From Ricordea florida (taxonomy: Eukaryota > Cnidaria > Anthozoa > Corallimorpharia > Ricordeidae): a stretch of 64,000 bases of DNA. Location: positions 21,055,929 through 21,119,928 of the forward strand of contig OX453272.1 of assembly GCA_949710005.1 (NCBI GenBank), written 5' to 3'. The notes under the pieces are model-generated. The model was given only the letters and a program-made list of their open reading frames with translations. It was not told where the DNA came from and did not search any database. Both the position numbers and the translations under genes were made by a program. Of the stretch, positions 51,201 to 62,212 are shown piece after piece. The first letter of the stretch is position 1, and every line of letters starts with the position of its first letter.

Positions 51201-53842
51201 GGTAGTCTACTTGAAAGGGCCATTTCTCGGGTTGTACTGAACCGATTTGAGTGAGCCATAGATCAAAATTTAGCTAAGAAGATGTAGATTGTGTGATATA
51301 ATTTTCAGAGGGGTTTACTTAGCCGTTTTTGAGAACGAGCTATTCTAAAACAGTGTAATTTCTCAAAATCAGCCCGTGCGGTCGCGTAAGCGTTAGTGTA
51401 CAAAAGGTAGTCTACTTGAAAGGGCCATTTCTCGGGTTGTACTGAACCGATTTGAGTGAGCCATAGATCAAAATTTAGCTAAGAAGATGTAGATTGTGTG
51501 ATATAATTTTCAGAGGGGTTTACTTAGCCGTTTTTGAGAACGAGCTATTCTTAAACAGTGTAATTTCTCAAAATCAGCCCGTACGGTCGCGTAAGCGTTA
51601 GTGTACAAAAGGTAGTCTACTTGAAAGGGCCATTTCTCGGGTTGTACTGAACCGATTTGAGTGAGCCATAGATCAAAATTTAGCTAAGAAGATGTAGATT
51701 GTGTGATATAATTTTCAGAGGGGTTTACTTAGCCGTTTTTGAGAACGAGCTATTCTAAAACAGTGTAATTTCTCAAAATCAGCCCGTACGGTCGCGTAAG
51801 CGTTAGTGTACAAAAGGTAGTCTACTTGAAAGGGCCATTTCTCGGGTTGTACTGAACCGATTTGAGTGAGCCATAGATCAAAATTTAGCTAAGAAGATGT
51901 AGATTGTGTGATATAATTTTCAGAGGGGTTTACTTAGCCGTTTTTGAGAACGAGCTATTCTAAAACAGTGTAATTTCTCAAAATCAGCCCGTACGGTCGC
52001 GTAAGCGTTAGTGTACAAAAGGTAGTCTACTTGAAAGGGCCATTTCTCGGGTTGTACTGAACCCACTTGAGTGAGCCATAGATCAAAATTTAGCTAAGAA
52101 GATGTAGATTGTGTGATATAATTTTCAGAGGAATTTACTTAGTTGTTTTTTAGAACGAGCTATTCTAAAACAGTGTAATTTCTCAAAATCAGCCCGTACG
52201 GTCGCGTAAGCGTTAGTGTACAAAAGGTAGTCTACTTGAAAGGGCCATTTCTCGGGTTGTACTGAACCGATTTGAGTGAGCCATAGATCAAAATTTAGCT
52301 AAGAAGATTTAGATTGTGTGATATAATTTTCAGAGGGGTTTACTTAGCCGTTTTTGAGAACGAGCTATTCTTAAACAGTGTAATTTCTCAAAATCAGCCC
52401 GTACGGTCGCGTAAGCGTTAGTGTACAAAAGGTAGTCTACTTGAAAGGGCCATTTCTCGGGTTGTACTGAACCGATTTGAGTGAGCCATAGATCAAAATT
52501 TAGCTAAGAAGATGTAAATTGTGTGATATAATTTTCAGAGGGGTTTACTTAGCCGTTTTTGAGAACGAGCTATTCTAAAACAGTGTAATTTCTCAAAATC
52601 AGCCCGTACGGTAGCGTAAGCGTTAGTGTACAAAAGGTAGTCTACTTGAAAGGGCCATTTCTCGGGTTGTACTGAACCGATTTGAGTGAGCCATACATCA
52701 AAATTTGGCTAAGAAGATGTAGATTGTGTGATATAATTTTCAGAGGGGTTTACTTAGCCGTTTTTGAGAACGAGCTATTCTAAAACAGTGTAATTTCTCA
52801 AAATCAGCCAGTACGGTAGCGTAAGCGTTAGTGTACAAAAGGTAGTCTACTTGAAAGGGCCATTTCTCGGGTTGTACTGAACCGATTTGAGTGAGCCATA
52901 CATCAAAATTTGGCTAAGAAGATGTAGATTGTGTGATATAATTTTCAGAGGGGTTTACTTAGCCGTTTTTGAGAACGAGCTATTCTAAAACAGTGTAATT
53001 TCTCAAAATCAGCCCGTACGGTCGCGTAAGCGTTAGTGTACAAAAGGTAGTCTACTTGAAAGGGCCATTTCTCGGGTTGTACTGAACCGATTTGAGTGAG
53101 CCATAGATCAAAATTTAGCTAAGAAGATGTAGATTGTGTGATATAATTTTCAGAGGGGTTTACTTAGCCGTTTTTGAGAACGAGCTATTCTAAAACAGTG
53201 TAATTTCTCAAAATCAGCCCGTGCGGTCGCGTAAGCGTTAGTGTACAAAAGGTAGTCTACTTGAAAGGGCCATTTCTCGGGTTGTACTGAACCGAATTGA
53301 GTGAGCCATAGATCAAAATTTAGCTAAGAAGATGTAGATTGTGTGATATAATTTTCAGAGGGGTTTACTTAGTTGTTTTTTAGAACGAGCTATTCTAAAA
53401 CAGTGTAATTTCTCAAAATCAGCCCGTACGGTCGCGTAAGCGTTAGTGTACAAAAGGTAGTCTACTTGAAAGGGCCATTTCTCGGGTTGTACTGAACCGA
53501 TTTGAGTGAGCCATAGATCAGAATTTAGCTAAGAAGATTTAGATTGTGTGATATAATTTTCAGAGGGGTTTACTTAGCCGTTTTTGAGAACGAGCTATTC
53601 TTAAACAGTGTAATTTCTCAAAATCAGCCCGTACGGTCGCGTAAGCGTTAGTGTACAAAAGGTAGTCTACTTGAAAGGGCCATTTCTCGGGTTGTACTGA
53701 ACCGATTTGAGTGAGCCATAGATCCAAATTTAGCTAAGAAGATGTAAATTGTGTGATATAATTTTCAGAGGGGTTTACTTAGCCGTTTTTGAGAACGAGC
53801 TATTCTAAAACAGTGTAATTTCTCAAAATCAGCCCGTACGGT
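43340..53842 (+). repeat. Large segmental duplication at 25 then 27 monomers (5125/5535 bp)
   Basis: The left part (about 43.4-44.4 kb) recurs at 5125 bp: 'ggtactct' 43411/48536 and the paired 'gattggag' variants 44071/49196 and 44276/49401. From about 44.3 to 48.3 kb the spacing is 5535 bp: 'agttgttttttag' 44967/50502, 'gccccta' 45226/50761, 'gaggaattt' with 'agttg' 46607/52142, 'accgaattgag' about 47755/53290, 'gatcagaat' 47986/53521 and 'gatccaaat' near 48185/53720. The 410-bp change of register fits two extra monomers near 49.7-50.3 kb, where 'ttcttaaac' occurs twice 410 bp apart. Around 45.5-45.9 kb the two copies differ in monomer type, indicating local exchange. Confidence 0.8.
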
Positions 53843-54869
53843 AGCGTAAGCGTTAGTGTACAAAAGGTAGTCTACTTGAAAGGGCCATTTCTCGGGTTGT
53901 ACTGAACCGATTTGAGTGAGCCATAGATCAAAATTTAGCTAAGAAGATGTAGATTGTGTGATATAATTTTCAGAGGGGTTTACTTAGCCGTTTTTGAGAA
54001 CGAGCTATTCTTAAACAGTGTAATTTCTCAAAATCAGCCCGTACGGTCGCGTAAGCGTTAGTGTACAAAAGGTAGTCTACTTGAAAGGGCCATTTCTCGG
54101 GTTGTACTGAACCGATTTGAGTGAGCCATAGATCAAAATTTAGCTAAGAAGATGTAGATTGTGTGATATAATTTTCAGAGGGGTTTACTTAGCCGTTTTT
54201 GAGAACGAGCTATTCTAAAACAGTGTAATTTCTCAAAATCAGCCCGTAAGGTCGCGTAAGCGTTAGTGTACAAAAGGTAGTCTACTTGAAAGGGCCATTT
54301 CTCGGGTTGTACTGAACCGATTTGAGTGAGCCATAGATCAAAATTTAGCTAAGAAGATGTAGATTGTGTGATATAATTTTCAGAGGGGTTTACTTAGCCG
54401 TTTTTGAGAACGAGCTATTCTAAAACAGTGTAATTTCTCAAAATCAGCCCGTACGGTCGCGTAAGCGTTAGTGTACAAAAGGTAGTCTACTTGAAAGGGC
54501 CATTTCTCGGGTTGTACTGAACCCACTTGAGTGAGCCATAGATCAAAATTTAGCTAAGAAGATGTAGATTGTGTGATATAATTTTCAGAGGAATTTACTT
54601 AGTTGTTTTTTAGAACGAGCTATTCTAAAACAGTGTAATTTCTCAAAATCAGCCCGTACGGTCGCGTAAGCGTTAGTGTACAAAAGGTAGTCTACTTGAA
54701 AGGGCCATTTCTCGGGTTGTACTGAACCGATTTGAGTGAGCCATAGATCAAAATTTAGCTAAGAAGATTTAGATTGTGTGATATAATTTTCAGAGGGGTT
54801 TACTTAGCCGTTTTTGAGAACGAGCTATTCTTAAACAGTGTAATTTCTCAAAATCAGCCCGTACGGTCG

Positions 54870-56800
54870 CGTAAGCGTTAGTGTACAAAAGGTAGTCTAC
54901 TTGAAAGGGCCATTTCTCGGGTTGTACTGAACCGATTTGAGTGAGCCATACATCAAAATTTGGCTAAGAAGATGTAGATTGTGTGATATAATTTTCAGAG
55001 GGGTTTACTTAGCCGTTTTTGAGAACGAGCTATTCTAAAACAGTGTAATTTCTCAAAATCAGCCAGTACGGTAGCGTAAGCGTTAGTGTACAAAAGGTAG
55101 TCTACTTGAAAGGGCCATTTCTCGGGTTGTACTGAACCGATTTGAGTGAGCCATACATCAAAATTTGGCTAAGAAGATGTAGATTGTGTGATATAATTTT
55201 CAGAGGGGTTTACTTAGCCGTTTTTGAGAACGAGCTATTCTAAAACAGTGTAATTTCTCAAAATCAGCCCGTACGGTCGCGTAAGCGTTAGTGTACAAAA
55301 GGTAGTCTACTTGAAAGGGCCATTTCTCGGGTTGTACTGAACCGATTTGAGTGAGCCATAGATCAAAATTTAGCTAAGAAGATGTAGATTGTGTGATATA
55401 ATTTTCAGAGGGGTTTACTTAGCCGTTTTTGAGAACGAGCTATTCTAAAACAGTGTAATTTCTCAAAATCAGCCCGTGCGGTCGCGTAAGCGTTAGTGTA
55501 CAAAAGGTAGTCTACTTGAAAGGGCCATTTCTCGGGTTGTACTGAACCGAATTGAGTGAGCCATAGATCAAAATTTAGCTAAGAAGATGTAGATTGTGTG
55601 ATATAATTTTCAGAGGAGTTTACTTAGTTGTTTTTTAGAACGAGCTATTCTAAAACAGTGTAATTTCTCAAAATCAGCCCGTACGGTCGCGTAAGCGTTA
55701 GTGTACAAAAGGTAGTCTACTTGAAAGGGCCATTTCTCGGGTTGTACTGAACCGATTTGAGTGAGCCATAGATCAAAATTTAGCTAAGAAGATGTAAATT
55801 GTGTGATATAATTTTCAGAGGGGTTTACTTAGCCGTTTTTGAGAACGAGCTATTCTAAAACAGTGTAATTTCTCAAAATCAGCCCGTACGGTAGCGTAAG
55901 CGTTAGTGTACAAAAGGTAGTCTACTTGAAAGGGCCATTTCTCGGGTTGTACTGAACCGATTTGAGTGAGCCATACATCAAAATTTGGCTAAGAAGATGT
56001 AGATTGTGTGATATAATTTTCAGAGGGGTTTACTTAGCCGTTTTTGAGAACGAGCTATTCTAAAACAGTGTAATTTCTCAAAATCAGCCAGTACGGTAGC
56101 GTAAGCGTTAGTGTACAAAAGGTAGTCTACTTGAAAGGGCCATTTCTCGGGTTGTACTGAACCGATTTGAGTGAGCCATACATCAAAATTTGGCTAAGAA
56201 GATGTAGATTGTGTGATATAATTTTCAGAGGGGTTTACTTAGCCGTTTTTGAGAACGAGCTATTCTAAAACAGTGTAATTTCTCAAAATCAGCCCGTACG
56301 GTCGCGTAAGCGTTAGTGTACAAAAGGTAGTCTACTTGAAAGGGCCATTTCTCGGGTTGTACTGAACCGATTTGAGTGAGCCATAGATCAAAATTTAGCT
56401 AAGAAGATGTAGATTGTGTGATATAATTTTCAGAGGGGTTTACTTAGCCGTTTTTGAGAACGAGCTATTCTAAAACAGTGTAATTTCTCAAAATCAGCCC
56501 GTGCGGTCGCGTAAGCGTTAGTGTACAAAAGGTAGTCTACTTGAAAGGGCCATTTCTCGGGTTGTACTGAACCGAATTGAGTGAGCCATAGATCAAAATT
56601 TAGCTAAGAAGATGTAGATTGTGTGATATAATTTTCAGAGGAGTTTACTTAGTTGTTTTTTAGAACGAGCTATTCTAAAACAGTGTAATTTCTCAAAATC
56701 AGCCCGTACGGTCGCGTAAGCGTTAGTGTACAAAAGGTAGTCTACTTGAAAGGGCCATTTCTCGGGTTGTACTGAACCGATTTGAGTGAGCCATAGATCA
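54870..56800 (+). repeat. 5-mer higher-order repeat, 1025 bp, about 1.9 copies
   Basis: The order 'catacatc' plus 'tttggct', the same again with 'gccagtacggtagcg', consensus, 'gtgcgg' with 'accgaattgag', then 'gaggagttt' with 'agttgttttttag' recurs at 1025 bp. Paired positions are 54951/55976 ('catcaaaat'), 55546/56571 ('accgaatt') and 55627/56652 ('gttgtttt'). The block is bounded by 'ggtcgcg' against 'ggtagcg' near 54868 and by 'gatcagaat' near 56801. The same monomer order is present once at 52.6-53.4 kb and once at 47.1-47.9 kb, so it was amplified locally here. Confidence 0.83.
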
Positions 56801-59800
56801 GAATTTAGCTAAGAAGATTTAGATTGTGTGATATAATTTTCAGAGGGGTTTACTTAGCCGTTTTTGAGAACGAGCTATTCTTAAACAGTGTAATTTCTCA
56901 AAATCAGCCCGTACGGTCGCGTAAGCGTTAGTGTACAAAAGGTAGTCTACTTGAAAGGGCCATTTCTCGGGTTGTACTGAACCGATTTGAGTGAGCCATA
57001 GATCCAAATTTAGCTAAGAAGATGTAAATTGTGTGATATAATTTTCAGAGGGGTTTACTTAGCCGTTTTTGAGAACGAGCTATTCTAAAACAGTGTAATT
57101 TCTCAAAATCAGCCCGTACGGTAGCGTAAGCGTTAGTGTACAAAAGGTAGTCTACTTGAAAGGGCCATTTCTCGGGTTGTACTGAACCGATTTGAGTGAG
57201 CCATACATCAAAATTTGGCTAAGAAGATGTAGATTGTGTGATATAATTTTCAGAGGGGTTTACTTAGCCGTTTTTGAGAACGAGCTATTCTAAAACAGTG
57301 TAATTTCTCAAAATCAGCCCGTACGGTCGCGTAAGCGTTAGTGTACAAAAGGTAGTCTACTTGAAAGGGCCATTTCTCGGGTTGTACTGAACCGATTTGA
57401 GTGAGCCATAGATCAAAATTTAGCTAAGAAGATGTAGATTGTGTGATATAATTTTCAGAGGGGTTTACTTAGCCGTTTTTGAGAACGAGCTATTCTAAAA
57501 CAGTGTAATTTCTCAAAATCAGCCCGTACGGTCGCGTAAGCGTTAGTGTACAAAAGGTAGTCTACTTGAAAGGGCCATTTCTCGGGTTGTACTGAACCGA
57601 TTTGAGTGAGCCATAGATCAAAATTTAGCTAAGAAGATGTAGATTGTGTGATATAATTTTCAGAGGGGTATACTTAGCCGTTTTTGAGAACGAGCTATTC
57701 TAAAACAGTGTAATTTCTCAAAATCAGCCCGTACGGTCGCGTAAGCGTTAGTGTACAAAAGGTAGTCTACTTGAAAGGGCCATTTCCCGGGTTGTACTAA
57801 ACCGATTTGAGTGAGCCATAGATCAAAATTTGGCTAAGAAGATGTAGATTGTGTGATATAATTTTCAGAGGGGTTTACTTAGCCGTTTTTGAGAACGAGC
57901 TATTCTAAAACAGTGTAATTTCTCAAAATCAGCCCGTACGGTCGCGTAAGCGTTAGTGTACAAAAGGTAGTCTACTTGAAAGGGCCATTTCTCGGGTTGT
58001 ACTGAACCGATTTGAGTGAGCCATAGATCAAAATTTAGCTAAGAAGATGTAGATTGTGTGATATAATTTTCAGAGGGGTTTACTTAGCCGTTTTTGAGAA
58101 CGAGCTATTCTAAAACAGTGTAATTTCTCAAAATCAGCCCGTACGGTCAAGTAAGCGTTAGTGTACAAAAGGTAGTCTACTTGAAAGGGCCATTTCTCGG
58201 GTTGTACTGAACCGATTTGAGTGAGCCATAGATCAAAATTTAGCTAAGAAGATGTAAATTGTGTGATATAATTTTCAGAGGGGTTTACTTAGCCGTATTT
58301 GAGAACGAGCTATTCTTAAACAGTGTAATTTCTCAAAATCAGCCCGTACGGTCGCGTAAGCGTTAGTGTACAAAAGGTACTCTACTTGAAAGGGCCATTT
58401 CTCGGGTTGTACTGAACCGATTTGAGTGAGCCATAGATCAAAATTTAGCTAAGAAGATGTAGATTGTGTGATATAATTTTCAGAGGGGTTTACTTAGCCG
58501 TATTTGAGAACGAGCTATTCTAAAACAGTGTAATTTCTCAAAATCAGCCCGTACGGTCGCGTAAGCGTTAGTGTACAAAAGGTACTCTACTTGAAAGGGC
58601 CATTTCTCGGGTTGTACTGAACCGATTTGAGTGAGCCATAGATCAAAATTTAGCTAAGAAGATATAAATTGTGTGATATAATTTTCAGAGGGGTTTACTT
58701 AGCCGTTTTTGAGAACGAGCTATTCTAAAAGAGTGTAATTTCTCAAAATCAGCCCGTACGGTCGCGTAAGCGTTAGTGTACAAAAGGTACTCTACTTGAA
58801 AGGGCCATTTCTCGGGTTGTACTGAACCGATTTGAGTGAGCCATAGATCAAAATTTAGCTAAGAAGATATAAATTGTGTGATATAATTTTCAGAGGGGTT
58901 TACTTAGCCGTTTTTGAGAACGAGCTATTCTAAAAGAGTGTAATTTCTCAAAATCAGCCCGTACGGTAGCGTAAGCGTTAGTGTACAAAAGGTAGTCTAC
59001 TTGAAAGGGCCATTTCTCGGGTTGTACTGAACCGATTTGAGTGAGCCATAGATCAAAATTTAGCTAAGAAGATGTAGATTGTGTGATATAATTTTCAGAG
59101 GGGTTTACTTAGCCGTATTTGAGAACGAGCTATTCTAAAACAGTGTAATTTCTCAAAATCAGCCCGTACGGTCGCGTAAGCGTTAGTGTACAAAAGGTAC
59201 TCTACTTGAAAGGGCCATTTCTCGGGTTGTACTGAACCGATTTGAGTGAGCCATAGATCAAAATTTAGCTAAGAAGATATAAATTGTGTGATATAATTTT
59301 CAGAGGGGTTTACTTAGCCGTTTTTGAGAACGAGCTATTCTAAAAGAGTGTAATTTCTCAAAATCAGCCCGTACGGTAGCGTAAGCGTTAGTGTACAAAA
59401 GGTAGTCTACTTGAAAGGGCCATTTCTCGGGTTGTACTGAACCGATTTGAGTGAGCCATAGATCAAAATTTAGCTAAGAAGATGTAGATTGTGTGATATA
59501 ATTTTCAGAGGGGTTTACTTAGCCGTTTTTGAGAACGAGCTATTCTAAAACAGTGTAATTTCTCAAAATCAGCCCGTACGGTCGCGTAAGCGTTAGTGTA
59601 CAAAAGGTAGTCTACTTGAAAGGGCCATTTCTCGGGTTGTACTGAACCGATTTGAGTGAGCCATAGATCAAAATTTAGCTAAGAAGATGTAGATTGTGTG
59701 ATATAATTTTCAGAGGGGTTTACTTAGCCGTTTTTGAGAACGAGCTATTCTAAAACAGTGTAATTTCTCAAAATCAGCCCGTACGGTCGCGTAAGCGTTA

Positions 59801-60149
59801 GTGTACAAAAGGTAGTCTACTTGAAAGGGCCATTTCTCGGGTTGTACTGAACCGATTTGAGTGAGCCATAGATCAAAATTTAGCTAAGAAGATGTAGATT
59901 GTGTGATATAATTTTCAGAGGGGTTTACTTAGCCGTTTTTGAGAACGAGCTATTCTAAAACAGTGTAATTTCTCAAAATCAGCCCGTACGGTAGCGTAAG
60001 CGTTAGTGTACAAAAGGTAGTCTACTTGAAAGGGCCATTTCTCGGGTTGTACTGAACCCACTTGAGTGAGCCATAGATCAAAATTTAGCTAAGAAGATGT
60101 AGATTGTGTGATATAATTTTCAGAGGGGTTTACTTAGTTGTTTTTTAGA
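56801..60149 (+). repeat. Near-consensus stretch, then first 'gatataaatt' / 'ccgtattt' monomers
   Basis: From about 57.3 to 58.2 kb the monomers are close to consensus with scattered private changes ('ggggtatac' near 57666, 'tttcccggg' with 'actaaacc' near 57784-57800, 'ggtcaagtaag' near 58145). From about 58.25 kb a new set appears: 'gccgtatttgag' (about 58293, 58498, 59113), 'gatataaatt' with 'aaaagagtg' (58661, 58866, 59276 regions) and 'ggtactct'. These types recur in 60.9-63.2 kb; 'gatataaatt' was not noticed left of 58 kb, while 'gtatttgag' occurs only at about 32.05 and 33.69 kb. No gene is present. Confidence 0.75.
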
Positions 60150-60478
60150 ACGAGCTATTCTAAAACAGTGTAATTTCTCAAAATCAGCCCGTACGGTCGC
60201 GTAAGCGTTAGTGTACAAAAGGTAGTCTACTTGAAAGGGCCATTTCTCGGGTTGTACTGAACCGATTTGAGTGAGCCATAGATCAAAATTTAGCTAAGAA
60301 GATTTAGATTGTGTGATATAATTTTCAGAGGGGTTTACTTAGCCGTTTTTGAGAACGAGCTATTCTAAAACAGTGTAATTTCTCAAAATCAGCCCGTACG
60401 GTCGCGTAAGCGTTAGTGTACAAAAGGTAGTCTACTTGAAAGGGCCATTTCTCGGGTTGTACTGAACCGATTTGAGTG

Positions 60479-60682
60479 AGCCATAGATCAAAATTTAGCT
60501 AAGAAGATGTAGATTGTGTGATATAATTTTCAGAGGGGTTTACTTAGCCGTTTTTAAGAAAGAGCTATTCTAAACAGTGTAATTTCTCAAAATCAGCCCG
60601 TACGGTAGCGTAAGCGTTAGTGTACAAAAGGTAGTCTACTTGAAAGGGCCATTTCTCGGGCTGTACTGAACCGATTTGAGTG
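60479..60682 (+). repeat. 204-bp monomer with one A deleted
   Basis: The consensus 'ctaaaacagtg' reads 'ctaaacagtg', making this monomer 204 bp. It also reads 'tttttaagaaagagc' for 'tttttgagaacgagc', 'ggtagcg' and 'cgggctgtac'. It ends the run of 218 monomers without net length change. Confidence 0.9.
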
Positions 60683-61912
60683 AGCCATAGATCAAAATTT
60701 AGCTAAGAAGATGTAGATTGTGTGATATAATTTTCAGAGGGGTTTACTTAGCCGTTTTTGAGAACGAGCTATTCTAAAACAGTGTAATTTCTCAAAATCA
60801 GCCCGTACGGTCGCGTAAGCGTTAGTGTACAAAAGGTAGTCTACTTGAAAGGGCCATTTCTCGGGTTGTACTGAACCGATTTGAGTGAGCCATAGATCAA
60901 AATTTAGCTAAGAAGATGTAGATTGTGTGATATAATTTTCAGAGGGGTTTACTTAGCCGTATTTGAGAACGAGCTATTCTAAAACAGTGTAATTTCTCAA
61001 AATCAGCCCGTACGGTCGCGTAAGCGTTAGTGTACAAAAGGTACTCTACTTGAAAGGGCCATTTCTCGGGTTGTACTGAACCGATTTGAGTGAGCCATAG
61101 ATCAAAATTTAGCTAAGAAGATATAAATTGTGTGATATAATTTTCAGAGGGGTTTACTTAGCCGTTTTTGAGAACGAGCTATTCTAAAAGAGTGTAATTT
61201 CTCAAAATCAGCCCGTACGGTCGCGTAAGCGTTAGTGTACAAAAGGTACTCTACTTGAAAGGGCCATTTCTCGGGTTGTACTGAACCGATTTGAGTGAGC
61301 CATAGATCAAAATTTAGCTAAGAAGACATAAATTGTGTGATATAATTTTCAGAGGGGTTTACTTAGCCGTTTTTGAGAACGAGCTATTCTAAAAGAGTGT
61401 AATTTCTCAAAATCAGCCCGTACGGTAGCGTAAGCGTTAGTGTACAAAAGGTAGTCTACTTGAAAGGGCCATTTCTCGGGTTGTACTGAACCGATTTGAG
61501 TGAGCCATAGATCAAAATTTAGCTAAGAAGATGTAGATTGTGTGATATAATTTTCAGAGGGGTTTACTTAGCCGTATTTGAGAACGAGCTATTCTAAAAC
61601 AGTGTAATTTCTCAAAATCAGCCCGTACGGTCGCGTAAGCGTTAGTGTACAAAAGGTAGTCTACTTGAAAGGGCCATTTCTCGGGTTGTACTGAACCGAT
61701 TTGAGTGAGCCATAGATCAAAATTTAGCTAAGAAGATTTAGATTGTGTGATATAATTTTCAGAGGGGTTTACTTAGCCGTTTTTGAGAACGAGCTATTCT
61801 AAAACAGTGTAATTTCTCAAAATCAGCCCGTACGGTCGCGTAAGCGTTAGTGTACAAAAGGTAGTCTACTTGAAAGGGCCATTTCTCGGGTTGTACTGAA
61901 CCGATTTGAGTG

Positions 61913-62116
61913 AGCCATAGATCAAAATTTAGCTAAGAAGATGTAGATTGTGTGATATAATTTTCAGAGGGGTTTACTTAGCCGTTTTTAAGAAAGAGCT
62001 ATTCTAAACAGTGTAATTTCTCAAAATCAGCCCGTACGGTAGCGTAAGCGTTAGTGTACAAAAGGTAGTCTACTTGAAAGGGCCATTTCTCGGGCTGTAC
62101 TGAACCGATTTGAGTG
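61913..62116 (+). repeat. 204-bp monomer, paralogue of 60479-60682
   Basis: This monomer shares the one-base deletion and all the companion substitutions ('tttttaagaaag', 'ggtagcg', 'cgggctgtac') with the monomer 1434 bp upstream, so one arose from the other by the 7-mer duplication rather than by a second deletion. Confidence 0.9.
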
Positions 62117-62212
62117 AGCCATAGATCAAAATTTAGCTAAGAAGATGTAGATTGTGTGATATAATTTTCAGAGGGGTTTACTTAGCCGTTTTTGAGAACG
62201 AGCTATTCTAAA

